This document shows, one piece after another, positions 46,401-61,500 of a DNA stretch of 64,000 nucleotides. Within the stretch, counting starts at the first letter, position 1. The number at the start of each line of letters is the position of its first letter. The stretch is taken from the NCBI GenBank assembly GCA_018350325.1, contig JAEVLN010000057.1, positions 1 to 64,000 of the forward strand, read 5' to 3'. The notes under the pieces are model-generated. The model had not been told where the DNA came from and ran no database searches. It was given only the letters and a program-made list of their open reading frames with translations. Source of the DNA: Globodera rostochiensis (taxonomy: Eukaryota > Nematoda > Chromadorea > Rhabditida > Heteroderidae). The translations under genes were made by a program, and so were the position numbers.

Positions 46401-49400
46401 AACCAAAACAATTTTTAGATGGGGTGCGTTCATGTCCAATTACTCTCGCCGCCTGACTCTCTCTTTTTAGCACACTATTTCTTCAAAAAATAAAATTTTC
46501 AGAAATTAAACCAAAACAATTTTTAGATGGGGTCCGTTCATGTCCAAATTACTCTCGCCGCCTGACTCTCTCTTTTTAGCACACTATTTCTTCAAAAAAT
46601 AAAATTTTCAGAAATTAAACCAAAACAATTTTTAGATGGGGTGCGTTCATGTCCTAATTACTCTCGCCGCCTGACTCTCTCTTTTTAGCACACTATTTCT
46701 TCAAAAAATAAATTTTCAGAAATTAAACCAAAACAATTTTTAGATGGGGTGCGTTCATGTCCAAATTACTCTCGCCGCCTGACTCTCTCTTTTTAGCACA
46801 CTATTTCTTCAAAAAATAAATTTTCAGAAATTAAACCAAAACAATTTTTAGATGGGGTCCGTTCATGTCCTAATTACTCTCGCCGCCTGACTCTCTCTTT
46901 TTAGCACACTATTTCTTCAAAAAATAAATTTTCAGAAATTAAACCAAAACAATTTTTAGATGGGGTGCGTTCATGTCCAATTACTCTCGCCGCCTGACTC
47001 TCTCTTTTTAGCACACTATTTCTTCAAAAAATAATATTTTCAGAAATTAAACCAAAACAATTTTTAGATGGGGTGCGTTCATGTCCTAATTACTCTCGCC
47101 GCCTGACTCTCTCTTTTTAGCACACTATTTCTTCAAAAAATAAAATTTTCAGAAATTAAACCAAAACAATTTTTAGATGGGGTGCGTTCATGTCCAAATT
47201 ACTCTCGCCGCCTGACTCTCTCTTTTTAGCACACTATTTCTTCAAAAAATAATATTTTCAGAAATTAAACCAAAACAATTTTTAGATGGGGTCCGTTCAT
47301 GTCCTAATTACTCTCGCCGCCTGACTCTCTCTTTTTAGCACACTATTTCTTCAAAAAATAAAATTTTCAGAAATTAAACCAAAACAATTTTTAGATGGGG
47401 TGCGTTCATGTCCAAATTACTCTCGCCGCCTGACTCTCTCTTTTTAGCACACTATTTCTTCAAAAAATAAAATTTTCAGAAATTAAACCAAAACAATTTT
47501 TAGATGGGGTCCGTTCATGTCCTAATTACTCTCGCCGCCTGACTCTCTCTTTTTAGCACACTATTTCTTCAAAAAATAAATTTTCAGAAATTAAACCAAA
47601 ACAATTTTTAGATGGGGTGCGTTCATGTCCAAATTACTCTCGCCGCCTGACTCTCTCTTTTTAGCACACTATTTCTTCAAAAAATAAAATTTTCAGAAAT
47701 TAAACCAAAACAATTTTTAGATGGGGTGCGTTCATGTCCAATTACTCTCGCCGCCTGACTCTCTCTTTTTAGCACACTATTTCTTCAAAAAATAAAATTT
47801 TCAGAAATTAAACCAAAACAATTTTTAGATGGGGTGCGTTCATGTCCAAATTACTCTCGCCGCCTGACTCTCTCTTTTTAGCACACTATTTCTTCAAAAA
47901 ATAAAATTTTCAGAAATTAAACCAAAACAATTTTTAGATGGGGTGCGTTCATGTCCAAATTACTCTCGCCGCCTGACTCTCTCTTTTTAGCACACTATTT
48001 CTTCAAAAAATAAATTTTCAGAAATTAAACCAAAACAATTTTTAGATGGGGTCCGTTCATGTCCAATTACTCTCGCCGCCTGACTCTCTCTTTTTAGCAC
48101 ACTATTTCTTCAAAAAATAAATTTTCAGAAATTAAACCAAAACAATTTTTAGATGGGTGCGTTCATGTCCAATTACTCTCGCCGCCTGACTCTCTCTTTT
48201 TAGCACACTATTTCTTCAAAAAATAATATTTTCAGAAATTAAACCAAAACAATTTTTAGATGGGGTGCGTTCATGTCCAATTACTCTCGCCGCCTGACTC
48301 TCTCTTTTTAGCACACTATTTCTTCAAAAAATAAAATTTTCAGAAATTAAACCAAAACAATTTTTAGATGGGGTGCGTTCATGTCCAATTACTCTCGCCG
48401 CCTGACTCTCTCTTTTTAGCACACTATTTCTTCAAAAAATAAATATTTTCAGAAATTAAACCAAAACAATTTTTAGATGGGGTGCGTTCATGTCCAAATT
48501 ACTCTCGCCGCCTGACTCTCTCTTTTTAGCACACTATTTCTTCAAAAAATAATATTTTCAGAAATTAAACCAAAACAATTTTTAGATGGGGTCCGTTCAT
48601 GTCCTAATTACTCTCGCCGCCTGACTCTCTCTTTTTAGCACACTATTTCTTCAAAAAATAAATTTTCAGAAATTAAACCAAAACAATTTTTAGATGGGGT
48701 GCGTTCATGTCCAATTACTCTCGCCGCCTGACTCTCTCTTTTTAGCACACTATTTCTTCAAAAAATAAATATTTCAGAAATTAAACCAAAACAATTTTTA
48801 GATGGGGTGCGTTCATGTCCAAATTACTCTCGCCGCCTGACTCTCTCTTTTTAGCACACTATTTCTTCAAAAAATAAATTTTCAGAAATTAAACCAAAAC
48901 AATTTTTAGATGGGGTGCGTTCATGTCCAATTACTCTCGCCGCCTGACTCTCTCTTTTTAGCACACTATTTCTTCAAAAAATAAAATTTTCAGAAATTAA
49001 ACCAAAACAATTTTTAGATGGGGTCCGTTCATGTCCTAATTACTCTCGCCGCCTGACTCTCTCTTTTTAGCACACTATTTCTTCAAAAAATAAAATTTTC
49101 AGAAATTAAACCAAAACAATTTTTAGATGGGGTCCGTTCATGTCCTAATTACTCTCGCCGCCTGACTCTCTCTTTTTAGCACACTATTTCTTCAAAAAAT
49201 AAAATTTTCAGAAATTAAACCAAAACAATTTTTAGATGGGGTGCGTTCATGTCCAAATTACTCTCGCCGCCTGACTCTCTCTTTTTAGCACACTATTTCT
49301 TCAAAAAATAAAATTTTCAGAAATTAAACCAAAACAATTTTTAGATGGGGTGCGTTCATGTCCTAATTACTCTCGCCGCCTGACTCTCTCTTTTTAGCAC

Positions 49401-52400
49401 ACTATTTCTTCAAAAATAAAATTTTCAGAAATTAAACCAAAACAATTTTTAGATGGGGTGCGTTCATGTCCAAATTACTCTCGCCGCCTGACTCTCTCTT
49501 TTTAGCACACTATTTCTTCAAAAAATAAAATTTTCAGAAATTAAACCAAAACAATTTTTAGATGGGGTCCGTTCATGTCCTAATTACTCTCGCCGCCTGA
49601 CTCTCTCTTTTTAGCACACTATTTCTTCAAAAAATAAAATTTTCAGAAATTAAACCAAAACAATTTTTAGATGGGGTGCGTTCATGTCCAAATTACTCTC
49701 GCCGCCTGACTCTCTCTTTTTAGCACACTATTTCTTCAAAAAATAAAATTTTCAGAAATTAAACCAAAACAATTTTTAGATGGGGTGCGTTCATGTCCAA
49801 ATTACTCTCGCCGCCTGACTCTCTCTTTTTAGCACACTATTTCTTCAAAAAATAAAATTTTCAGAAATTAAACCAAAACAATTTTTAGATGGGGTGCGTT
49901 CATGTCCAAATTACTCTCGCCGCCTGACTCTCTCTTTTTAGCACACTATTTCTTCAAAAAATAATATTTTCAGAAATTAAACCAAAACAATTTTTAGATG
50001 GGGTCCGTTCATGTCCAAATTACTCTCGCCGCCTGACTCTCTCTTTTTAGCACACTATTTCTTCAAAAAATAAATTTTCAGAAATTAAACCAAAACAATT
50101 TTTAGATGGGGTGCGTTCATGTCCTAATTACTCTCGCCGCCTGACTCTCTCTTTTTAGCACACTATTTCTTCAAAAAATAATATTTTCAGAAATTAAACC
50201 AAAACAATTTTTAGATGGGGTGCGTTCATGTCCAAATTACTCTCGCCGCCTGACTCTCTCTTTTTAGCACACTATTTCTTCAAAAAATAAATTTTCAGAA
50301 ATTAAACCAAAACAATTTTTAGATGGGGTCCGTTCATGTCCTAATTACTCTCGCCGCCTGACTCTCTCTTTTTAGCACACTATTTCTTCAAAAAATAAAT
50401 TTTCAGAAATTAAACCAAAACAATTTTTAGATGGGGTGCGTTCATGTCCAATTACTCTCGCCGCCTGACTCTCTCTTTTTAGCACACTATTTCTTCAAAA
50501 AATAATTTCAGAAATTAAACCAAAACAATTTTTAGATGGGGTGCGTTCATGTCCAAATTACTCTCGCCGCCTGACTCTCTCTTTTTAGCACACTATTTCT
50601 TCAAAAAATAATATTTTCAGAAATTAAACCAAAACAATTTTTAGATGGGGTCCGTTCATGTCCTAATTACTCTCGCCGCCTTGACTCTCTCTTTTAGCAC
50701 ACTATTTCTTAAATAAATTTTCAGAAATTAAACCAAAACAATTTTTAGATGGGGTGCAATCATGTCCAAATTACTCTCGCCGCCTGACTCTCTCTTTTTA
50801 GCACACTATTTCTTCAAAAAATAAAATTTTCAGAAATTAAACCAAAACAATTTTTAGATGGGGTGCGTTCATGTCCAAATTACTCTCGCCGCCTGACTCT
50901 CTCTTTTTAGCACACTATTTCTTCAAAAAATAATATTTTCAGAAATTAAACCAAAACAATTTTTAGATGGGGTCCGTTCATGTCCAAATTACTCTCGCCG
51001 TCTGACTCTCTCTTTTTAGCACACTATTTCTTCAAAAAATAATATTTTCAGAAATTAAACTAAAACAATTTTTAGATGGGGTGCGTTCATGTCCTAATTA
51101 CTCTCGCCGCCTGACTCTCTCTTTTTAGCACACTATTTCTTCAAAAAATAAATTTTCAGAAATTAAACCAAAACAATTTTTAGATGGGGTGCGTTCATGT
51201 CCAATTACTCTCGCCGCCTGACTCTCTCTTTTTAGCACACTATTTCTTCAAAAAATAAAATTTTCAGAAATTAAACCAAAACAATTTTTAGATGGGGTGC
51301 GTTCATGTCCAAATTACTCTCGCCGCCTGACTCTCTCTTTTTAGCACACTATTTCTTCAAAAAATAATATTTTCAGAAATTAAACCAAAACAATTTTTAG
51401 ATGGGGTCCGTTCATGTCCTAATTACTCTCGCCGCCTGACTCTCTCTTTTTAGCACACTATTTCTTCAAAAAATAAAATTTTCAGAAATTAAACCAAAAC
51501 AATTTTTAGATGGGGTGCGTTCATGTCCAAATTACTCTCGCCGCCTGACTCTCTCTTTTTAGCACACTATTTCTTCAAAAAATAAATTTTCAGAAATTAA
51601 ACCAAAACAATTTTTAGATGGGGTGCGTTCATGTCCAAATTACTCTCGCCGCCTGACTCTCTCTTTTTAGCACACTATTTCTTCAAAAAATAATATTTTC
51701 AGAAATTAAACCAAAACAATTTTTAGATGGGGTCCGTTCATGTCCAAATTACTCTCGCCGCCTGACTCTCTCTTTTTAGCACACTATTTCTTCAAAAAAT
51801 AAATTTTCAGAAATTAAACCAAAACAATTTTTAGATGGGGTGCGTTCATGTCCTAATTACTCTCGCCGCCTGACTCTCTCTTTTTAGCACACTATTTCTT
51901 CAAAAAATAATATTTTCAGAAATTAAACCAAAACAATTTTTAGATGGGGTGCCGTTCATGTCCAAATTACTCTCGCCGCCTGTCTTCAAAAAAAAAATTT
52001 TCAGAAATTAAACCAAAACAATTTTTAGATGGGGTGCGTTCATGTCCAAATTACTCTCGCCGCCTGACTCTCTCTTTTTAGCACACTATTTCTTCAAAAA
52101 ATAATATTTTCAGAAATTAAACCAAAACAATTTTTAGATGGGGTCCGTTCATGTCCTAATTACTCTCGCCGCCTGACTCTCTCTTTTTAGCACACTATTT
52201 CTTCAAAAAATAATATTTTCAGAAATTAAACCAAAACAATTTTTAGATGGGGTCCGTTCATGTCCTAATTACTCTCGCCGCCTGACTCTCTCTTTTTAGC
52301 ACACTATTTCTTCAAAAAATAATATTTTCAGAAATTAAACCAAAACAATTTTTAGATGGGGTGCGTTCATGTCCAAATTACTCTCGCCGCCTGACTCTCT

Positions 52401-55400
52401 CTTTTTAGCACACTATTTCTTCAAAAAATAAAATTTTCAGAAATTAAACCAAAACAATTTTTAGATGGGGTGCGTTCATGTAATTACTCTCGCCGCCTGA
52501 CTCTCTCTTTTTAGCACACTATTTCTTCAAAAAATAATATTTTCAGAAATTAAACCAAAACAATTTTTAGATGGGGTCCGTTCATGTCCTAATTACTCTC
52601 GCCGCCTGACTCTCTCTTTTTAGCACACTATTTCTTCAAAAAATAAATTTTCAGAAATTAAACCAAAACAATTTTTAGATGGGGTGCGTTCATGTCCAAT
52701 TACTCTCGCCGCCTGACTCTCTCTTTTTAGCACACTATTTCTTCAAAAAATAAATTTTCAGAAATTAAACCAAAACAATTTTTAGATGGGGTGCGTTCAT
52801 GTCCAATTACTCTCGCCGCCTGACTCTCTCTTTTTAGCACACTATTTCTTCAAAAATAAAATTTTCAGAAATTAAACCAAAACAATTTTTAGATGGGGTG
52901 CGTTCATGTCCAAATTACTCTCGCCGCCTGACTCTCTCTTTTTAGCACACTATTTCTTCAAAAAATAATATTTTCAGAAATTAAACCAAAACAATTTTTA
53001 GATGGGGTGCGTTCATGTCCTAATTACTCTCGCCGCCTGACTCTCTCTTTTTAGCACACTATTTCTTCAAAAAATAATATTTTCAGAAATTAAACCAAAA
53101 CAATTTTTAGATGGGGTCCGTTCATGTCCTAATTACTCTCGCCGCCTGACTCTCTCTTTTTAGCACACTATTTCTTCAAAAATAAAATTTTCAGAAATTA
53201 AACCAAAACAATTTTTAGATGGGGTGCCGTTCATGTCCAATTACTCTCGCCGCCTGACTCTCTCTTTTTAGCACACTATTTCTTCAAAAAATAAAATTTT
53301 CAGAAATTAAACCAAAACAATTTTTAGATGGGGTGCGTTCATGTCCAAATTACTCTCGCCGCCTGACTCTCTCTTTTTAGCACACTATTTCTTCAAAAAA
53401 TAAATTTTCAGAAATTAAACCAAAACAATTTTTAGATGGGGTCCGTTCATGTCCAAATTACTCTCGCCGCCTGACTCTCTCTTTTTAGCACACTATTTCT
53501 TCAAAAAATAATATTTTCAGAAATTAAACCAAAACAATTTTTAGATGGGGTGCGTTCATGTCCAATTACTCTCGCCGCCTGACTCTCTCTTTTTAGCACA
53601 CTATTTCTTCAAAAAATAAAATTTTCAGAAATTAAACCAAAACAATTTTTAGATGGGGTGCGTTCATGTCCAAATTACTCTCGCCGCCTGACTCTCTCTT
53701 TTTAGCACACTATTTCTTCAAAAAATAATATTTTCAGAAATTAAACCAAAACAATTTTTAGATGGGGTCCGTTCATGTCCTAATTACTCTCGCCGCCTGA
53801 CTCTCTCTTTTTAGCACACTATTTCTTCAAAAAATAATATTTTCAGAAATTAAACCAAAACAATTTTTAGATGGGGTGCGTTCATGTCCAAATTACTCTC
53901 GCCGCCTGACTCTCTCTTTTTAGCACACTATTTCTTCAAAAAATAATATTTTCAGAAATTAAACCAAAACAATTTTTAGATGGGGTGCGTTCATGTCCAA
54001 ATTACTCTCGCCGCCTGACTCTCTCTTTTTAGCACACTATTTCTTCAAAAAATAAAATTTTCAGAAATTAAACCAAAACAATTTTTAGATGGGGTCCGTT
54101 CATGTAATTACTCTCGCCGCCTGACTCTCTCTTTTTAGCACACTATTTCTTCAAAAAATAATATTTTCAGAAATTAAACCAAAACAATTTTTAGATGGGG
54201 TCCGTTCATGTCCTAATTACTCTCGCCGCCTGACTCTCTCTTTTTAGCACACTATTTCTTCAAAAAATAATATTTTCAGAAATTAAACCAAAACAATTTT
54301 TAGATGGGGTCCGTTCATGTCCTAATTACTCTCGCCGCCTGACTCTCTCTTTTTAGCACACTATTTCTTCAAAAAATAAAATTTTCAGAAATTAAACCAA
54401 AACAATTTTTAGATGGGGTGCGTTCATGTCCAAATTACTCTCGCCGCCTGACTCTCTCTTTTTAGCACACTATTTCTTCAAAAAATAATATTTTCAGAAA
54501 TTAAACCAAAACAATTTTTAGATGGGGTCCGTTCATGTCCTAATTACTCTCGCCGCCTGACTCTCTCTTTTTAGCACATTATTTCTTCAAAAAATAAAAT
54601 TTTCAGAAATTAAACCAAAACAATTTTTAGATGGGGTGCGTTCATGTCCAAATTACTCTCGCCGCCTGACTCTCTCTTTTTAGCACACTATTTCTTCAAA
54701 AAATAATATTTTCAGAAATTAAACCAAAACAATTTTTAGATGGGGTCCGTTCATGTCCTAATTACTCTCGCCGCCTGACTCTCTCTTTTTAGCACATTAT
54801 TTCTTCAAAAAATAAAATTTTCAGAAATTAAACCAAAACAATTTTTAGATGAGGTGCGTTCATGTAATTACTCTCGCCGCCTGACTCTCTCTTTTTAGCA
54901 CACTATTTCTTCGAAAAATAATATTTTCAGAAATTAAACCAAAACAATTTTTAGATGGGGTGCGTTCATGTCCAAATTACTCTCGCCGCCTGACTCTCTC
55001 TTTTTAGCACACTATTTCTTCAAAAAATAAAATTTTCAGAAATTAAACCAAAACAATTTTTAGATGGGGTGCGTTCATGTCCAAATTACTCTCGCCGCCT
55101 GACTCTCTCTTTTTAGCACACTATTTCTTCAAAAAATAATATTTTCAGAAATTAAACCAAAACAATTTTTAGATGGGGTCCGTTCATGTCCTAATTACTC
55201 TCGCCGCCTGACTCTCTCTTTTTAGAACACTATTTCTTCAAAAAATAAAATTTTTAGGAATTAAACCAAAACAATTTTTAGATGAGGTGCGTTCATGTAA
55301 TTACTCTCGCCGCCTGACTCTCTCTTTTTAGCACATTATTTCTTCAAAAAATAAAATTTTCAGAAATTAAACCAAAACAATTTTTAGATGGGGTGCGTTC

Positions 55401-58400
55401 ATGTCCAAATTACTCTCGCCGCCTGACTCTCTCTTTTTAGCACACTATTTCTTCAAAAAATAAAATTTTCAGAAATTAAACCAAAACAATTTTTAGATGA
55501 GGTGCGTTCATGTAATTACTCTCGCCGCCTGACTCTCTCTTTTTAGCACACTATTTCTTCAAAAAATAATATTTTCAGAAATTAAACCAAAACAATTTTT
55601 AGATGGGGTCCGTTCATGTCCTAATTACTCTCGCCGCCTGACTCTCTCTTTTTAGCACACTATTTCTTCAAAAAATAATATTTTCAGAAATTAAACCAAA
55701 ACAATTTTTAGATGGGGTCCGTTCATGTCCTAATTACTCTCGCCGCCTGACTCTCTCTTTTTAGCACATTATTTCTTCAAAACATAAAATTTTCAGAAAT
55801 TAAACCAAAACAATTTTTAGATGAGGTGCGTTTACGTAATTACTCTCGCCGCCTGACTCTCTCTTTTTAGCACATTATTTCTTCAAAAAATAAAATTTTC
55901 AGAAATTAAACCAAAACAATTTTTAGATGAGGTGCGTTCATGTAATTACTCTCGCCGCCTGACTCTCTCTTTTTAGCACACTATTTCTTCAAAAAATAAT
56001 ATTTTCAGAAATTAAACCAAAACAATTTTTAGATGAGGTGCGTTCATGTCCAAATTACTCTCGCCGCCTGACTCTCTCTTTTAGCACACTATTTCTTCAA
56101 AAAATAATATTTTCAGAAATTAAACCAAAACAATTTTTAGATGGGGTCCGTTCATGTCCTAATTACTCTCGCCGCCTGACTCTCTCTCTTTAGCACATTA
56201 TTTCTTCAAAAAATAAAATTTTCAGAAATTAAACCAAAACAATTTTTAGATGAGGTGCGTTCATGTAATTACTCTCGCCGCCTGACTCTCTCTTTTTAGC
56301 ACACTATTTCTTCAAAAAATAATATTTTCAGAAATTAAACCGAAACAATTTTTAGATGGGGTCCGTTCATGTCCTAATTACTCTCGCCGCCTGACTCTCT
56401 CTTTTTAGCACATTATTTCTTCAAAAAATAAAATTTTCAGAAATTAAACCAAAACAATTTTTAGATGGGGTGCGTTCATGTCCAAATTACTCTCGCCGCC
56501 TGACTCTCTCTTTTTAGCACACTATTTCTTCAAAAAATAATATTTTCAGAAATTAAACCAAAACAATTTTTAGATGCGGTCCGTTCATGTCCTAATTACT
56601 CTCGCCGCCTGACTCTCTCTTTTTAGCACATTATTTCTTCAAAAAATAAAATTTTCAGAAATTAAACCAAAACAATTTTTAGATGAGGTGCGTTCATGTA
56701 ATTACTCTCGCCGCCTGACTCTCTCTTTTTAGAACACTATTTCTTCAAAAAATAAAATTTTCAGAAATTAAACCAAAACAATTTTTAGATGGGGTCCGTT
56801 CATGTCCTAATTACTCTCGCCGCCTGACTCTCTCTTTTTAGCACATTATTTCTTCAAAAAATAAAATTTTCAGAAATTAAACCAAAACAATTTTTAGATG
56901 GGGTGCGTTCATGTCCAAATTACTCTCGCCGCCTGACTCTCTCTTTTTAGCACACTATTTCTTCAAAAAATAATATTTTCAGAAATTAAACCAAAACAAT
57001 TTTTAGATGGGGTCCGTTCATGTCCAAATTACTCTCGCCGCCTGACTCTCTCTTTTTAGCACACTATTTCTTCAAAAAATAATATTTTCAGAAATTAAAC
57101 CAAAACAATTTTTAGATGGGGTCCGTTCATGTCCTAATTACTCTCGCCGCCTGACTCTCTCTTTTTAGCACATTATTTCTTCAAAAAATAAAATTTTCAG
57201 AAATTAAACCAAAACAATTTTTAGATGAGGTGCGTTCATGTCCAAATTACTCTCGCCGCCTGACTCTCTCTTTTTAGCACACTATTTCTTCAAAAAATAA
57301 TATTTTCAGAAATTAAACCAAAACAATTTTTAGATGGGGTCCGTTCATGTCCTAATTACTCTCGCCGCCTGACTCTCTCTTTTTAGCACATTATTTCTTC
57401 AAAAAATAAATTTTCAGAAATTAAACCAAAACAATTTTTAGATGGGGTGCGTTCATGTCCAAATTACTCTCGCCGCCTGACTCTCTCTTTTTAGCACACT
57501 ATTTCTTCAAAAAATAATATTTTCAGAAATTAAACCAAAACAATTTTTAGATGGGGTCCGTTCATGTCCTAATTACTCTCGCCGCCTGACTCTCTCTTTT
57601 TAGCACATTATTTCTTCAAAAAATAATATTTTCAGAAATTAAACCAAAACAATTTTTAGATGGGGTCCGTTCATGTCCTAATTACTCTCGCCGCCTGACT
57701 CTCTCTTTTTAGCACATTATTTCTTCAAAAAATAAAATTTTCAGAAATTAAACCAAAACAATTTTTAGATGGGGTGTGTTCATGTCCAAATTACTCTCGC
57801 CGCCTGACTCTCTCTTTTTAGCACACTATTTCTTCAAAAAATAATATTTTCAGAAATTAAACCAAAACAATTTTTAGATGCGGTCCGTTCATGTCCTAAT
57901 TACTCTCGCCGCCTGACTCTCTCTTTTTAGCACATTATTTCTTCAAAAAATAATATTTTCAGAAATTAAACCAAAACAATTTTTAGATGGGGTGCGTTCA
58001 TGTCCAAATTACTCTCGCCGCCTGACTCTCTCTTTTTAGCACACTATTTCTTCAAAAAATAATATTTTCAGAAATTAAACCAAAACAATTTTTAGATGGG
58101 GTCCGTTCATGTCCTAATTACTCTCGCCGCCTGACTCTCTCTTTTTAGCACATTATTTCTTCAAAAAATAAAATTTTCAGAAATTAAACCAAAACAATTT
58201 TTAGATGAGGTGCGTTCATGTCCAAATTACTCTCGCCGCCTGACTCTCTCTTTTTAGCACACTATTTCTTCAAAAAATAATATTTTCAGAAATTAAACCA
58301 AAACAATTTTTAGATGGGGTCCGTTCATGTCCTAATTACTCTCGCCGCCTGACTCTCTCTTTTTAGCACATTATTTCTTCAAAAAATAAAATTTTCAGAA

Positions 58401-58505
58401 ATTAAACCAAAACAATTTTTAGATGGGGTGCGTTCATGTCCAAATTACTCTCGCCGCCTGACTCTCTCTTTTTAGCACACTATTTCTTCAAAAAATAATA
58501 TTTTC
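40498..58505 (-). repeat. 109-bp satellite array, long reversed block
   Basis: About 165 monomers of the same satellite, now reverse-complemented (TTTTTAGCACACTATTTC, TTCAAAAAATAA, TTTTCAGAAATTAAACC, AAAACAATTTTTAGATGG, GTGCGTTCATGTCC, AATTACTCTCGCCGCCTGA). Both linked variant families occur (GTGCG with CCAAATT; GTCCG with CCTAATT). From about 54.5 kb many monomers carry GCACATTATTTC and GATGAGGTGCG variants that are almost absent before, marking a distinct distal sub-block. No genes are present. It ends abruptly at AATATTTTC against the 646-bp satellite. Confidence 0.95.
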
Positions 58506-61500
58506 TAGACATATTTATTCGACGATGCATATTTTGTTTTAAAAATTCAAAATTTTTGAAACTTATATCTCAGCCTAGCGCGCATCAATTTCTCGCACAT
58601 TGATGTTGTTGGGTAGAGCTTGAAATTGTGCAGCAATTGGTTTAAGAATCATTTCGTAGCTCAGCGGCGCACAAAGTTATTGGCATTTAAATTTTAACTT
58701 TATTTTCATTGGAGAGATTCTAAAAAAAGATGTTTATGCCAGTCGGTTCTATCTTTCAATTGTTTTCGTGAGGTTGATGTAGAAAAATATCAGCTTTAGT
58801 ATGAAAAATTGATTAAATTTCAAAATTTTCACAAATAGATATAAAAGCCTAAAGTTTAAATTTTGCTTTTCCTTTTTCAAATTTGTGCATTGCGGCTGCT
58901 TTTAATTTATGTTGTGTGGACGTTTTTTGCAAAGGTGTCTTCCAAATTTGAGCTCATTTTGACTGTTTTGAGCCCCAATTACAAGCCTAAATTTCAAAAA
59001 TTTAGTAATAAAAGTAAGAAGTTATATAGCAGCTTATATCTTAGCTTTGCTTGCAGTAATTCAGACATTTTTGTTGTCATTGGATAGAGAGCAAGAAGAG
59101 GTTTCCAATGTTATATTGCTCAATGTAATAGCTTCTCTGAGAGCCAAGTTATAGACATATTTATTCGACGATGCATATTTTGTTTTAAAAATTCAAAATT
59201 TTTGAAACTTATATCTCAGCCTAGCGCGCATCAATTTCTCGCACATTGATGTTGTTGGGTAGAGCTTGAAATTGTGCAGCAATTGGTTTAAGAATCATTT
59301 CGTAGCTCAGCGGCGCACAAAGTTATTGGCATTTAAATTTTAACTTTATTTTCATTGGAGAGATTCTAAAAAAAGATGTTTATGCCAGTCGGTTCTATCT
59401 TTCAATTGTTTTCGTGAGGTTGATGTAGAAAAATATCAGCTTTAGTATGAAAAATTGATTAAATTTCAAAATTTTCACAAATAGATATAAAAGCCTAAAG
59501 TTTAAATTTTGCTTTTCCTTTTTCAAATTTGTGCATTGCGGCTGCTTTTAATTTATGTTGTGTGGACGTTTTTTGCAAAGGTGTCTTCCAAATTTGAGCT
59601 CATTTTGACTGTTTTGAGCACCAATTTCATGCCTAAATTTCAAAAATTTAGAAATAAAAGTAAGAAGTTATATAGCAGCTTATATCTTAGCTTTGCTTGC
59701 AGTAATTCAGACATTTTTGTTGTCATTGGATAGAGAGCAAGAAGAGGTTTCCAATGTTATATTGCTCAATGTAATAGCTTCTCTGAGAGCCAAGTTATAG
59801 ACATATTTATTCGACGATGCATATTTTGTTTTAAAAATTCAAAATTTTTGAAACTTATATCTCAGCCTAGCGCGCATCAATTTCTCGCACATTGATGTTG
59901 TTGGGTAGAGCTTGAAATTGTGCAGCAATTGGTTTAAGAATCATTTCGTAGCTCAGCGGCGCACAAAGTTATTGGCATTTAAATTTTAACTTTATTTTCA
60001 TTGGAGAGATTCTAAAAAAAGATGTTTATGCCATTCGGTTCTATCTTTCAATTGTTTTCGTGAGGTTGATGTAGAAAAATATCAGCTTTAGTATGAAAAA
60101 TTGATTAAATTTCAAAATTTTCACAAATAGATATAAAAGCCTAAAGTTTAAATTTTGCTTTTCCTTTTTCAAATTTGTGCATTGCGGCTGCTTTTAATTT
60201 ATGTTGTGTGGACGTTTTTTGCAAAGGTGTCTTCCAAATTTGAGCTCATTTTGACTGTTTTGAGCACCAATTTCATGCCTAAATTTCAAAAATTTAGAAA
60301 TAAAAGTAAGAAGTTATATAGCAGCTTATATCTTAGCTTTGCTTGCAGTAATTCAGACATTTTTGTTGTCATTGGATAGAGAGCAAGAAGAGGTTTCCAA
60401 TGTTATATTGCTCAATGTAATAGCTTCTCTGAGAGCCAAGTTATAGACATATTTATTCGACGATGCATATTTTGTTTTAAAAATTCAAAATTTTTGAAAC
60501 TTATATCTCAGCCTAGCGCGCATCAATTTCTCGCACATTGATGTTGTTGGGTAGAGCTTGAAATTGTGCAGCAATTGGTTTAAGAATCATTTCGTAGCTC
60601 AGCGGCGCACAAAGTTATTGGCATTTAAATTTTAACTTTATTTTCATTGGAGAGATTCTAAAAAAAGATGTTTATGCCATTCGGTTCTATCTTTCAATTG
60701 TTTTCGTGAGGTTGATGTAGAAAAATATCAGCTTTAGTATGAAAAATTGATTAAATTTCAAAATTTTCACAAATAGATATAAAAGCCTAAAGTTTAAATT
60801 TTGCTTTTCCTTTTTCAAATTTGTGCATTGCGGCTGCTTTTAATTTATGTTGTGTGGACGTTTTTTGCAAAGGTGTCTTCCAAATTTGAGCTCATTTTGA
60901 CTGTTTTGAGCACCAATTTCATGCCTAAATTTCAAAAATTTAGAATAAAAGTAAGAAGTTATATAGCAGCTTATATCTTAGCTTTGCTTGCAGTAATTCA
61001 GACATTTTTGTTGTCATTGGATAGAGAGCAAGAAGAGGTTTCCAATGTTATATTGCTCAATGTAATAGCTTCTCTGAGAGCCAAGTTATAGACATATTTA
61101 TTCGACGATGCATATTTTGTTTTAAAAATTCAAAATTTTTGAAACTTATATCTCAGCCTAGCGCGCATCAATTTCTCGCACATTGATGTTGTTGGGTAGA
61201 GCTTGAAATTGTGCAGCAATTGGTTTAAGAATCATTTCGTAGCTCAGCGGCGCACAAAGTTATTGGCATTTAAATTTTAACTTTATTTTCATTGGAGAGA
61301 TTCTAAAAAAAGATGTTTATGCCATTCGGTTCTATCTTTCAATTGTTTTCGTGAGGTTGATGTAGAAAAATATCAGCTTTAGTATGAAAAATTGATTAAA
61401 TTTCAAAATTTTCACAAATAGATATAAAAGCCTAAAGTTTAAATTTTGCTTTTCCTTTTTCAAATTTGTGCATTGCGGCTGCTTTTAATTTATGTTGTGT

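Noticed and set aside
24334..58505. CRISPR-like regular repeats
   Set aside because: The full 109 bp repeats without unique spacers, there are no cas genes, and the setting is a eukaryotic genome with introns; it is a satellite.
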